DNA of 64,000 nucleotides from Adenophora triphylla var. japonica (GCA_022495995.1 JAFEMH010006975.1:42542-106541), one strand, 5' to 3'. Counted from the stretch's first letter, positions 46,930 through 59,829 are shown. Translations and numbers: made by a program. The notes: generated from the sequence alone by a model not told the origin.

Positions 46930-46933
<4 letters not shown>

Positions 46934-46997
<64 letters not shown>
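46934..46997. repeat. (AT)n microsatellite
   Basis: About 62 bp of uninterrupted AT repeats after a C-run. Confidence 0.95.
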
Positions 46998-47001
<4 letters not shown>

Positions 47002-48945
47002 TTATTATTATATAAAATAACCCAATATACTTTATAAATACACAATGAGTTTCTTCATAAAAATTCAACACCATTCAAACTCATCATCCTATACCCCACC
47101 ACTTTTATTTTATTTTTTATTTTTTATTTTTATGATTAGTAAACTTATTATTATTATCATTTATAATTAAAAATAAATACTTCATACTTAATTAATTTTC
47201 ACTAAAAAGATATTGAAAAGTAAAAAAGAAAATTTAACGAAAGGATAAATAAGAAATTTATATTTTAAAAAGAGGATTTTTTTTTCTCTGTCCAAATCAA
47301 ATGAAAGAAGTCTCTATTTATAGAGAACAATAGTAATAAAATAATTTTCCCAAACCCTTCACTCCCTCATCAAACCCAACCTACTTCTTTCCCTCCCTCT
47401 TTTAAAATACCAATTTATACGATCTTGATTTCTTAGAACATTGACATGCACTTTAATCAAAATTAAAAAATGATGGTCATCTTTCCCGATATTCATCTTT
47501 ATAAATACACAAATTTTTTAGACGGATCAAAAAATGGACAAATTTATTAACACTTTATTTACTATGCTTCAAAGTAAAAAAAAAAAAAAAATAGTTTGAT
47601 GTATCAAACTAAAATAAACCCAATAACCATATTACCCCTTTCAACTCATCATCCTATACCCCACCACTTTTATTTAATTTTATATTCTTTATTTTTATGA
47701 TTAGTAAAATTATTATTATTATTATTATTTATAATTAAAAAAAAACTTCACACTTAATTAAATTTCACTAAAAAGATATTGAAAAATTAGAAAGAAAAAT
47801 TAAGAACGTATAATTAAGAAATTTATATTTAAAAAAGAATGATTTTTTTCTTTGTCAAAATCAAATGAAATAAGTCGCTATTTAAAGAGGGAAAAAAGTT
47901 ATGAATTTTGGTGTAAAAAAACTTATTTAATTTTTACTAAAAAGATATTGAAAAATAAAAAAGGAAAATTAACAAAGTATAATTAAGAAATTTATATTTA
48001 AAAAAGAGGATTTTTTTTTCTTTATCCAAATTAAATGAAAGAAGTCACTATTTATAGAGAACAATAGTAATAAAATAATTTTTCCAAACCCTTCACTCCC
48101 TCATCAAACCCAACCCACTTCTTCCCCTCCCTCTTTTAAAATACCAATTTATACTATCTTGATTTCTTAGAATATTGACATGCACTTTAATAAAAATTTT
48201 AAAAATGATGGCCATCTTTCTTGATATTCGTCTTTATAAATACACAATTTTTTTAGACAGATAGAAAAATGGAAAAATTTATTAATGCATTATTTACTAT
48301 GCTTCAAAGTTTTTTAGAAAAAAAAAATTAAATAAATTGTTTGATGTATCAAACTTAAATGAAGAAATGACCCATTTCAATTCATCATCCTATACACCAC
48401 CACTTTTATTTTATTTTATATTCTTTATTTTTATGATTAATAAATTATTATTATTTTTTTATTTATAATTAAAAATAAATACTTCACACTTAATTAATTT
48501 TCTATAAAAAGATATTGAAAAATAAAAAAGGAAATTTAACAAATGATACTTACGAAATTTATATTTTAAAAAGAGGATTTTTTTTCTATGTCCTAATGAA
48601 ATGAAAAAAGTATCTATTTAAAGTGAAAAAAAAATTATGAAATTTGGTGTAAAATGAATTTGAAAAAAGAATTAATTTATTATTGTGAAATGAAAAATAT
48701 ATTATCGTACAATTTAAAATATTTATTAAAAAAATTTATAGATATTCATCATTATAAATACAATTTTTTTTTAGACGGATAAAGAAATCGATAAATTTAT
48801 TAATACTTTATTTACTATGCTTCAATTTTTTTTTTTAATAATTAAATAAATTGTTTGATATATCGAACTAAAATAGACCCGATAACCATATTACCCCATC
48901 ACACTTATTAAATTGAAACACAAACCCACATTCATCACACTCTCC

Positions 48946-49114
<169 letters not shown>

Positions 49115-49642
49115 TATTATATTAAATAACCTTATATACTTTTATAAATACACAATAATTTTGTTTATAAAAATTCAACACCATTTCAATTCATCATCAT
49201 ATACCCCATCATTTTTATTTTATTTTATCCTTTATATATCTTATAATAAAAAAAATACTTCACACTTAATTAATTTTCACCAAAGAGAAATTCAAAAATT
49301 AGCAAAGAATAATTAAGAAATTTATATTTATAAAAGAGAATTTTTTTTTTGTGTCCAAATCAAATGAAAGAAGTCTCTACTTATAGATAATTTTTTTTTA
49401 TGAATTTTGGTGTAAAAAATTTTTCAAAAAAAATTAATTTATTATAAAATAATTGAGGTCAAAGAAATGGGAAAAAAAAAAAACTAAAATTTAATCAGCC
49501 AATGGAGGGTCGCCACGTGGAATTTCAAATAGTTTCAGTTATTTTCAAATCTGCCACGGTGGGAAATGTCGAAATTACCCTTGCTTTAAAAGTTGACACA
49601 TGTCCAATTTTTTTTTTTTTAAAAAAAGAAAATCATCAGGCG

Positions 49643-49668
49643 TACACGCGCCTTGGTCTGCGCGTGTA
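49643..49668. repeat. GC-rich perfect hairpin (outer copy)
   Basis: TACACGCGC (49643-49651) and GCGCGTGTA (49660-49668), loop CTTGGTCT, followed by ACACGCGCC as a third arm. Confidence 0.85.
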
Positions 49669-49853
49669 TGACACGCGCCTGGTTTCCCCCAATGCCAGAT
49701 TGCCACGTTTTTTAATGGCCTGGGTATTTGCAATATTGCCATGAAGTGAAATGACGAAAATGCCCTTCGTTGGCCAGCAATTTACCACAATCTTATTATT
49801 ATATATAGATAGATATCTTCCACATCTTCTAAACACCTAACTATGAAACGATA

Positions 49854-50094
49854 TACTCCCTCCGTCCCGCTCGAAAGGGCACTTTTGGTCAATATAAATT
49901 AACTTTGACCCAAACATAAATGCAAATCTAATCATCTTATTGAAATTCTAAAAATTGTTATTCATAAACCATTTAATGATTTATCAATAACAATTTTTTG
50001 AATTTCAATAAGATGATTAGATTTGCATTTATATTTGGGTCAAAGTTTTCTTATATTGACAAAAAGTGTCCTTTCAAGCGGGACGGAAGGAGTA
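49854..50094. mobile_element. Stowaway MITE
   Basis: TA, CTCCCTCCGTCCCGC left; GCGGGACGGAAGGAG, TA right. Most of the 241 bp folds into one hairpin. Confidence 0.92.
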
Positions 50095-51935
50095 TATACT
50101 TGATAATCTACTCCTTTTATTACCAATTAGTTTTAAAATGAAACCTACAACATAGTTTACCATCCGCTCAATTCAGCCCACACTGAAAACACATGAAATT
50201 ATTTTAAATCACAACCACACAAATATTATTTACCTTGAATTAATTCAAAATATAATCATTCACTCGAAGAGTTGTGACTATTCCAAATGAATATTAACAA
50301 TTAAATAGTTTTCTTTTTCTTTTAAATTTCTCATATACATAAAAAGGCTACAATGTCACTATTTTTTAGTGACATTTTAACCTTTATGGTATATATTGGG
50401 GTTGGTACGATTTCATTACTTTGAAAAACTTGAAAAAAATAAATAAATAAAAAGGCTACAATGTCACTATTTTTAGTGATTGGTTGCCCTCACGTTTCAA
50501 GGTCTATGCATATTTGGTAGCTTACTTTCTAAAGTCTTTAACTTTTGGGTCAAAAAGCAAAGAAAGAAAATAATTTTTTGACAACCAAACATGACACTAA
50601 AGTCACAATTCTGAAAGACAGCGTCTTATAATAAGTATCATTGTTAATTTGTTAAATATTTTTTAAAAATATATGTATATTTTATTTATTTATATATTGT
50701 TTATATCATCATAAAATTACAATTTAATTATTTAAAATTACAACATATCAGATTTTATTTTTAACACCTATTTTATTATGAGTGGGATGTATTATTTGTT
50801 TCAAGCAATAGACTCACTAGTTATGCCATATAATCATGACACTTTACCAAGAAAATTGATCCAGTTATAGGTTGATGAATGATAAAATTAGAACAAGATA
50901 ATAAATGTTTTAACCACTAATAATGGACATATATACATTAACATATTATACTATACGTTAATACTATTTTTTATAATTATTTATAAATTCATTAACGCCC
51001 ATTATTTCTTATTCGCTCCAAGCATACGGAACGCTAGCTAGGAACAACCATGCGTCCAAGTTAATGATATACCGACCTTCGCAAATAGACATTTCACTAT
51101 GTATACTCACTTCGTCCCAAATTAAATGCCAGTTTATCTTAATTTATTTCACAGATTGATTTAACTTTGACTAACATTTATTTTTTGAAGGATTAAGTCT
51201 ATAAATAGTTGTTGATAGTATTTTAATGGTGTATCAATAACCATTTTTTCGGATAGCATGAAAATAAATAAAATATTATAATTTATTTTTTTGTCAAAAT
51301 TCAATTAAAATGAGTAAAAATATAAATACATCATACTATTCTCTATGAGTAAAAATATAAATACATCATACTATTCTCTATGTCTTAAAGTGAATGACCA
51401 CTTTCTATTTTGAATAAATTTAAGAAATCCAACTTTGTAATTTTTATTTACTAATTTGTAGGAAAATCTTTGTTATTTATTTTTTAAAGTTTTATTTGCA
51501 AGTATATAATGACAGTGAATTTTTTTTTATTAAATTTATTTAGGGAGAATTGTTTTTTTGCAAAAAAAAAAAAAAATTGATCCGTAGGATTGAATGGTTA
51601 GTTAAATGTCTCACTCCACAATTTTGTTCTATTTGTAACTAAATAATATTTTGACTATAAGCCCCTCTTTTGGATTCTTATAAAACTCCCAAACATGAAC
51701 TTGTATTGACAGAGTCAGGATTTTCTTTTAAAAAAAGTCAAAATTATCTTTATGAAAATATCTAATTATAATTAAAAGGAGGCAATTTGTTTTGTTTTTT
51801 AAATTGAAATGGAGCATTTTGCATTAAAATCTCTAAAATTTAATAAAAATTTAAACGGGGTAACTGCCCCACTGGTGTGAAAATAGGTAGGAACCGTTGA
51901 TTTGTAGAGCGTAGGCAATTGCACTAAAAAAATAA
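50095..51935. other. Intergenic, no gene seen
   Basis: Very AT-rich. A 30-bp duplication (GAGTAAAAATATAAATACAT) lies at about 51310-51370, and possible decayed MITE ends near 51105-51310. No coding sequence recognised. Confidence 0.4.
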
Positions 51936-52226
51936 TACTCCCTCCGTCCCAGCGAAAGAGTCGGTAAATTTGTTCGACACGCAAAATAAGAAATGTGATG
52001 TAGGAAAGAGAAAAAGTTTAAATGTTGTGAGTATGAAAAATTAAATAGGAGAGAGAATGAGTGGGAGGTGATGTAAGAAAGATAATGTTGTGAGTGTAAA
52101 AGTAAAGTAGGAGAGAGAATGAGTGGAGAGAATAGTGATTTAAGGTTTCCTTTTTGGGAAAGTGGCTTTTTAAATGGGACGCCCAAAAAGGAAATAAATG
52201 GCTCTTTCGCTGGGACGGAGGGAGTA
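51936..52226. mobile_element. Stowaway MITE
   Basis: TA, CTCCCTCCGTCCCAGCG left; CGCTGGGACGGAGGGAG, TA right; interior AGGAGAGAGAATGAGTGG motifs. Confidence 0.93.
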
Positions 52227-52281
52227 TTATGATACTAGTTTTGCAGTTTTGGAAAACATTGGGTTAAAATATCTGAGGATG

Positions 52282-52843
52282 AGGATATGTTTGGATACAT
52301 CAATTTCATAATTTGAAATTGAAATTGGAGCATGAAATTTCAATTCAGCTGTTTGAATGCTAAAATGAGGGATATAATTGAAATTGAATTATAATTCTAA
52401 TAGCCTAATTTCATAAAATAAATTTCATAGTTAAAGTAAAAAATTACAAAATCAATTCTACACCAATTTTTTTTTAACAACTCCTCCCCCAATCCACTCA
52501 CCACCCCCTGCCGTCGAGTAAAAAAAAAAAATAATCATTTTAAATTTATTTTAACAACTCCCCCCAACCCCCTCCCCCCCCCCCTCGGTCAAATAAAAAA
52601 AAATTATTTTTTTTACCCGACGGGAGGGGGGGTTGGGAGGCAGGGACAAGGGTGGGAAATTGTTAAAATAAATATAAAATGACAAATTCATTTCCGTTAG
52701 ACTGTATGAGTATCCAAACAATAGATTCTATAGATTAGCCAAACAATAGAATTGAAGCTCTATGCAATTCGAATATGTTGAAATTCAATTTCATAAAATT
52801 ATGATTCTTATTCGATTTCAATTATGTGTATCCAAACAGACCT
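52282..52843. mobile_element. TIR element with C-rich/A-tract interior
   Basis: Left AGGATATGTTTGGATACATC pairs with the inverted right end AGGTCTGTTTGGATACACAT. The interior (about 52478-52670) has CCTCCCCCAA..TAAAAAAA segments followed by their inverse (GGGAGGGGGGGTTGGGAGG). No transposase, superfamily uncertain. Confidence 0.65.
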
Positions 52844-53000
52844 GAGAAAACTCTAACTTGTTTGGCTTAGAATTGGGTCATAATAAGAAGTGGATAAAGG
52901 TTCAATTGGTTTAGAATTGGGTCATAATAAGAAGTGGAGAAAGGTTCAAGTATAAGTATGAGCTCGGACAAAACCGATAATAGACTATAATAGAGGTTTA

Positions 53001-54480
53001 GGCTCCGTTTGTTTCATGTAAAACATTTTCCGGAAAATGTTTTCCTTGTTTTCGGGTGTTTGTTTCAAGTAAAATGTTTTTCGAAAAATGTTTTACCTAC
53101 TTTCGAGTGTTTGGTAACCACTTGTAAAAGAAAGTCAAATGTAAAACATTTTACAAGGATGTAAAAAAAGGAGGTTTTCTTTGTAAAATGATTTACCAAT
53201 TTCAAATTCGTAAATCATTTTACAACTCTTGTTCTTGGCCTTAATGTACAACTCATATTACACTCGGTACAACATAATAATAATAATAATAAAAAAATTT
53301 TAACTCGCCCCCACCCACCCCACCCCAAAAAAAAAAATTTTTTTTTGGAAACAAAATTTCACCCACCCTCGCCTACCCCACCCCCCCCAAAAAAAATTTT
53401 TTTTTATTTTTTTTTTGAAAACCGCCCCACCCACCCCCCCTACCCCCCCCTCCCCCCCCCCAAATTTTTTTTTTTTTGGAAACCGCCCCACCCGCCCCCT
53501 GCCTATCCCACCCCCCTACCCACCCCCACCCCCTCTCAAATTTCCCAAAAAAAAAAAATATTTTTTTTGAAACCGCCCCCACCCACCCCGCCTACCCCAC
53601 CCCCCACCCTCCCCCCCAAAATTTTTTTTATTTTTTTATTTTTTTGAAACCGCCCACCCACCCCCACTCTCTCACCCCCCAAAAAAAAATTTTTTTTTTG
53701 AAACCGCCCCACCCACCCCGCCTACCCCACCCCACCCCCACCCTCCCCCACCCCCAAAAAAAAATTTTTTTTTGAAACCGCCCCACCCACCCCGCCTACC
53801 CCACCCCTACCCTCCCCAAAAAAAAAAAAATTTTTTTTTTATTTTTTGAAACCGCCCCACCCACCCCCCGCCTACCCCACCCCCAAAATTTTTTTTTTTT
53901 TTTTTTTTGGAAACCGCCCCACCCACCCCCGCCTACCCCACCCCCACCCCCACCCCAAAAAAAAAAATTTTTTTTGGAAACCGCCCACCCACCCCCGCCT
54001 ACCCCACCCCAAAAAAATTTTTTTTTTTGGAAACCGCCCCACCCACCCCCGCCTACCCCACCCCCCCAAAAAAAATTTTTTTTTTTTTTTTGGAAACCGC
54101 CCACTCCACCCCCCACCCCCTACCCTTCCCCCAATTTTTTTTATTTACACCCTACCACCCCCCAAAATATTTTTTTATTTTTAATTAAAAAATTTAAAAA
54201 AAAAATTGGGGGGGGGGGTGGGTAGGGGGTGGGGTAGGCAGGGGTGGGTGGGGCGGTTTCCAAAGTTGATTTAAATTAATAAAAAAAAAGTGACATTTTC
54301 GGAAAATATTTTCGTCAAATTTGCCAAACAACTGAAAATAAGACCATGATATTTTACAAGAAAACATTTTACATGGAAATCTTTTTACATGAAAACATTT
54401 TACAAGGAAACCTTTTTACATGAAATCATTTTACATGAAAACATTTTCCGAAAAATGTTTTACGCGAAACAAACGGAGCC
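53001..54480. mobile_element. Harbinger-like TIR element carrying a C-rich minisatellite
   Basis: TIR GGCTCCGTTTGTTTCATG left; inverted right GGCTCCGTTTGTTTCGCG, similarity for about 38 bp. Flanks TTA (52998-53000) and TTA (54481-54483) fit the 3-bp duplication of PIF/Harbinger. Subterminal CATTTTCCGGAAAATG motifs occur several times. No transposase. Confidence 0.75.
53305..54262. repeat. C-rich / A-T-tract minisatellite, about 11-12 units plus one inverted
   Basis: Each unit is GGAAACCGCCCCACCCACCC, then CGCCTACCCCACCCC, an A-run, and a T-run; units are 53-90 bp. The last part (about 54199-54262) is the inverse (GGGTGGGGTAGGCAGGGG...GGCGGTTTCC), so the array is a partial palindrome. The G-rich strand has closely spaced runs of three or more G in every unit. 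Confidence 0.9.
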
Positions 54481-54575
54481 TTAATGTTAAATCAATTGAT
54501 AATTGGTGATGAGCATAGTAACTCTCAAATCTATATACCAATTCATGTTTAGTTCTTTAGCAAATGTGATATATA

Positions 54576-54737
54576 TCTATAGTATAAATGGTAACTGTCA
54601 TGAACAGTATCAAATGTCAAATTTTTCATTTTGTCCTCATTAAGTTGTCCCTTTCCCATTTTGTCCTTTAAATTTTTATTTTTTTTGTTTAAAAAAAAAA
54701 TAAAATACATGTGTCCTCGGACACGGACTTTTACTAA
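54576..54737 (+). mobile_element. Short nonautonomous Helitron (copy 3)
   Basis: TCTATAGTATAAATGG start, GTGTCCTCGGACAC hairpin (54711-54724) and a decayed CTAA end. Same family as 19214-19509; the 5' subterminal stem is reduced to AACTGT...ACAGT. Confidence 0.7.
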
Positions 54738-54741
54738 TATA

Positions 54742-55027
54742 TACTCCCTCCGTCCCAGCCCACTGTAAACCAAAAAAAATGGCACACCAATTAAGGAATA
54801 TTATTAAAATAATGAAAATGTGTGGTAGAAAATGAAGAGAGAGAATGAGTGGAGTAAATAGTAGGTTGGTTGAATAAATTGTGTGGTGGAGAATGAGTGG
54901 AGTTAATGAGTGGGTGGGGTAGGGAGAATATAAAATATTAAAGGACATTTCATTTATGGCAGTTTACACTGGGCTGGGACGAACCAAAAGGAAAATAAGT
55001 TTACACTGGACTGGGTCGAAGGGAGTA
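54742..55027. mobile_element. Stowaway MITE
   Basis: TA, CTCCCTCCGTCCCAGCCC left; GGACTGGGTCGAAGGGAG, TA right. An inner copy of the end (ACTGGGCTGGGACG) lies at about 54967, so the right end is partly duplicated. Confidence 0.9.
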
Positions 55028-55596
55028 TATATAGTTTACATGCCACTGACCAAGAGAGAAGGTTGAGGGTCGAAAACGTGGAGTCGCTTCTTCCCTTCCT
55101 CCTATCTACCGGGGGGAGCCTTAAAGAAGATAGAAGACAGTGAGACTCGTAGAAGCAACAAAAGATTGGTACGGTAAAATCTAGATTGACCTGCTCTGAT
55201 ATTATCTCAGAATTAGAATTGAGTTAGAAGTAGTGAAAGATTTAAGGGTGAACATGATCATGGATTGGATGAATAATAAATTATATTGAAGATGTCACTT
55301 AAAAACCAATTGTTGATAAAAAGATTAATGTATAAAATTAATTGGTAATAAAGAGAATAATATATAAAATTTAAATATCGATGCCGTTGAATATACAGTT
55401 GGTAATGCACACGCTTTGCTTTAAAGTGGAAATTAATCAGGATTGTTCAAGTCTAGCTAACAACAAAATCATTATTTCCTCAATCCTCGAGTGATTGTTC
55501 ATTATTAGAATTAAAACGAAAATATTATTCCTAAAGTTGTCCACTTTTTTTAATAAATTATTAAATATATTATAAGTAATTTTTTAAAGAGTTGTT

Positions 55597-56588
55597 CTTA
55601 TAAAAAATGTATTTTTTTTCTAAGATTAATAAAAAATCATTTTTACATTGACACATAATTATACATGCACTGACACTGTTCACACTGATACTTTTTTATA
55701 CTAACACTGACACTTTTTTACCCTACACTGACACTATTTTATACCACAAAATCTGGGGAGAAACGCGTTTCTCCGTCGCGTATGGAGAAACAGGGCTTGG
55801 TTTGTCGCGCAACATACTTAGCCACAACAACTGGATATCACTTCCTCAGTTTCTGGATATCCAGAACATTGCATATGGATATCTGAACTTTCAAAAGGAT
55901 ATCCCGTAAAACCAAAATATTTTTCCTGGATATCCTTTCCAAAGCTTCGGATATCCATATTCAATCAGCCTTTCGATATCCGAAAGCTTTAAAAGGATAT
56001 CCAAAAAATATTTTAGTTTCCGGATATCCTTTTCAAAGTTTCGGATATCCATATTCAATGCTCTGATATCCGAAGCTTTTGAATAGGATATCCAGAAACT
56101 GGTTATGTATGTCGCGCGACAAACCAAGCCCCGTTTCTCCATAAGGGACGGAGAAACACGTTTCTCAGCAGACCTACTCATTTTATACTGGCACTTAATA
56201 ATAAATGCAATGACACTCTTCACACTGACATTTATTTACATTAACATTGACACTTTTTAACACTAACACTGACACTTTTTTTTCACTGACACTTTATAAT
56301 ACATGCACCGGCACTCTTAACACTGGCCTGACACTCTTTACACTGACACTTTGTTATACTAACACTGACACTTTTACACTAACACTTGCACTTAATAATA
56401 CATGCACTGACACTCTTTACACTGACACTTTGTTATACTAACACCGACTCTTTTTTACACTGATACTTAATAATACATGCACTGACACTATTTACACTGA
56501 CTGGCTCTTTGTTACTCTAACACTGACACTAGCGGGAGAATCAAAACACGTTTTTTCTAACCTCAAAGAAAAACATGTTTTTTTTAGA
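55597..56588. mobile_element. Second TIR element of the Pack-MULE-like family
   Basis: Left CTTATAAAAAATGTATTTTT; right side AAAACACGTTTTTTCTAACC as in the element at 21015-22189. Filled with ACTGACACTTTTTTACACTA minisatellite units (55650-55745 and 56170-56530). In its middle sits a foldback insertion at about 55756-56170. The right terminus is eroded. Confidence 0.55.
55756..56170. mobile_element. Foldback element with GATATC palindromes
   Basis: Arms of about 65 bp: GAGAAACGCGTTTCTCCGTC...GGGCTTGGTTTGTCGCGC at the left and the inverse at the right. Between the arms GATATC occurs about twelve times, most often as GGATATCC, every 20-30 bp. No coding. The arm itself contains a palindrome (GAGAAACGCGTTTCTC). 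Confidence 0.8.
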
Positions 56589-57159
56589 TTTTGATTTTTT
56601 TTAAATAATTTACAATTACAATGTCGTACAGTAAATTCATTAAAGTTATTTATCTATTTATGCTTCTAAGAATGTTAAAAAAAAATTCTCTTAAAAGTGT
56701 TGAAGTTTATGGTCAATTTCTTGAACTTTACCCCAAAAATTATAAAAAGTTTTGATTATCCTAATTTAAAAATTAATAAATATTATCAACAATTAGTTTT
56801 AAAATTTCATGAATATCTGTTAGACTTTTTTTCCCATCAAATGTTGCCAAAATTGAATGAAGTTAATAAAATAAAATTATTATAGAAGTAGTAAAATACA
56901 AGTAATAAATCAAATTGAATTAATTGGCAATAATAAAAGTGGTTGCATGAAGAGAATAGACATTAAGTGGGAGAGAGATCACATATTGGGACAATCTCTA
57001 GTTGAGTTGTCGGTTATAATTGCGGGACATAAAATCAGACACCATTTTTGGCTCCATACATACCACATCACATAAAGTCTGCCTCCACCATCTTCCTCAT
57101 ACCTATACCTGTACCTATACAAAAAATTAATAATACAACACTCCCTCCTCCTTAATATA

Positions 57160-57448
57160 TACTCCCTCCGTTCCGTCTGACTTAGGACATTCACTCCCGA
57201 CACGGAGATTAAGGAATACTATTATAATATTAGGAGAGAGAATGAGTGGAGGATGTGTTGTGAGTGTGAAAAATTAAATAGGAGAGAGAATGATTGGGAT
57301 AAATAGTGATGGAATTATTGTTGTGAGTATGACAAGTGGGTCCCATTTAATATAAAAGTAATATAAACTTTCCATTTTGGGCCGTCCTAAGTCGGGTGGG
57401 ACGCCCAAAATGGCAAAACGTCCTAAGTCGGACGAGACGGAGGGAGTA
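57160..57448. mobile_element. Stowaway MITE
   Basis: TA, CTCCCTCCGTTCCGTC left; GACGAGACGGAGGGAG, TA right, with CTTAGGAC/GTCCTAAG subterminal repeats (the right one duplicated). Confidence 0.92.
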
Positions 57449-57789
57449 CATATATAATATTATAATTTAATATTATTATGTAATGGCGAAGTCAGAAATT
57501 TATTGAAATAGATTAAAAATAGGACATAATTGTATTTTTCCTGAATTTTGTTTTTGGAAAAATATGCAAAATTATTGTTTTCTTTTTGTGATAAAAATAT
57601 CGTTTTCTTATTTTTGAATGTGGTAGAAATAACATCACTCCAAAAACTATAAATTCGGATGACGCCCATTCTAGAGAGACCAACAGTCTAAATAGTAATT
57701 GTAATTGATCATTGAAAATGCATAATCAAAGTACTTAGTTCCTTAAATATATATTCGTGATTATAAATTACAATAAATGGGATATCCAA

Positions 57790-58796
57790 TAGTATATGAA
57801 TGAATATACTGATTAGATATCAGACACAAATAAATTCATAAAGTGAAAATGTGTTCACAATAGATGGAGAAGCGGTGTCATTGAAATCTTTCAAAACAAC
57901 TTGCATAACTCGATTCAATAAGAAATTTGAGTTGACAGCTTTAGACAAAGCCGAAGTAAAAGCTTAGTGGTCTAATAAACTATTGAAAGATATTTCTTGT
58001 TGGAATAAGTTTATGCCTACATGTCCTAATCACATTGTGATGACAATGAAAAATAGAAAAAGGCATAAAACACTATGGTAAGTTTAGACATAATGATTAT
58101 AGACATAATACCATAAGACAATTAATCTCAAATGAGACTATCACAATCGGGTATATGAAGTCAAAAGCGGATCCGTCTACCTAAGAGTATGAATAGGAGA
58201 TCAATTGATTGTTAAGGGGAATGAGTTTAAGAATCCACAACAAAAGAACTCATATAGTGATACTCAACCTCGAGAATTAGAGATCCCAAACTGGTCTGAC
58301 TTCAACGAGACAACTAAGTTATGATGTTCAAGTTGAAACACTTGGAACACTGCTTCAAACTCATTCTGAGACATCCAAGCCGACGTACTGCAAACAAGCG
58401 AGGATAAAGTTTGTGAATGTTTTTAATGATTCATATACTTACGGGGTGTAGTAGCAGGATACTCTTTATAGAAGATCACCAATATAAGTGAGAAGTAATA
58501 AGGTCGCTTCTAAATTGAATACTTATGAAATCAAGCAGGGTCCAGGGCCGAAATAGACAAAAACGTGAGAACAAACGTGTTAGAGCTATTATTGTGTAAG
58601 TACTATTGTTTTGGTATACATTATACAGTCACCGGTTCAAAGTATCGCGCTACTAAGTGGCTACTATATCCGATAATATTTTATTAAGGAAGATTCAAAG
58701 CCACAAGCTACATATCCTAATGCAATAATGGTTCGCCGAAACTTCCAGACAAGTCTGCATTCATGCATGCATTAATTTGTCATTTGTGTGGGGGAT
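57790..58796 (+). mobile_element. Noncoding internal part of an LTR retroelement (LARD-like)
   Basis: Kilobase upstream of a polypurine tract GTGTGGGGGAT (58786-58796) and the LTR at 58797. No gag or pol domain can be read. The left limit is not defined and no 5' LTR was found. A large retrotransposon derivative or the 3' noncoding tail of a copia element are both possible. Confidence 0.45.
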
Positions 58797-59829
58797 TGTT
58801 GGAATTTTTGTTTTGATAAAGTGGTGTTTGACCGATTTTCGATCAAAATTCCATTATGTTCCATTTTATGTAAATGGAAATTAATTGCATATTTGTAATC
58901 TACAAGTAGATTAATTTGATATGTTTATTTTCTCAAAAATCAATTTTTAGGTGAATGAGAAATTAATATTGAAAATATGCAACTTCATATTGTAATTTGA
59001 AAAATAAAAATTGATATAAAAATGACATTTTTGGTTTCAAGAGACACCAAATATATAAAAGATGTGTTAGGCCAAAACATTTAGTAATATGTTTGGATTT
59101 GAGTCCTAAAATTTGATACATTAGTCATCCGTTATAGTTTTGTTAGAAAGATAACGAAAAGACATGTATATTTGCAAGATTTGACGAAAAGACATAACTT
59201 TTACATTAGAAAATTAACATAAACTGTCATTTTCTGTCAGAAAGTTAACGAAACTGCTCCTTTTTGTCAGAAAATTAACATAAAATGTCACTTTATGTCA
59301 GAAAGTTAACGAAAACACGATTTACCATTTATTATTTAACGGATCATATTGTGTTGACATATTTTCACTTGAAAATCTAATGAAAGTGACCTTTCTTGGA
59401 TGAAATAAATTCAATGTATTTATACTTATGCCTATTAGCATAAAAGGCATCAAAACTCTTCAATTACTATAAATAGATCCTACTTGTTTGTCATTAATCA
59501 TCCATTCACTCTGAAAGTTTCAAATATCGTTTAGTTCGCTAAAGTATTTGATTTGAAATGCTTTTATCAAAGATTGTAATGTCTTTATCTTAAAAGGAGA
59601 CTGCCAAAGACCGTTAGCATATCAGTGCGAGACAATATCTTCTTGCGAAAATTGTATTCAACACAAGACTCGACTTTCTTTATTTGTTCGGTTTGATTTT
59701 ATTTCCCTATTTTCGGTTTATACTAATTTCCTGCCCCGTTGAATTTATTATGGTTCATTTATTATTTTGTCATTCCGTTAAATTTCAAAAAAGTCATTAT
59801 TCATTATTATATGATAACTTTTCCTAACA
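58797..59829 (+). repeat. 3' or solo LTR, about 1.03 kb
   Basis: Begins TGTTGGAATTTTTGTTTTGA right after the polypurine tract and ends TTTTCCTAACA. Contains CTATAAATAGATCC (about 59468), a TATA box, and direct repeats of the GTCAGAAAGTTAACGAAA segment (59180-59310). Ends fit the TG...CA rule. Confidence 0.65.

Noticed and set aside
53300..54225. Several overlapping frames of Pro/Phe/Lys or Gly/Trp composition
   Set aside because: All arise from the C-rich/A-T-tract minisatellite; the same region is open in many frames because stops are rare in such repeats.
55650..56540. CRISPR-like or telomere-like short repeats (ACTGACACTTT)
   Set aside because: No regular spacer length, irregular degenerate units, inside a TIR element.
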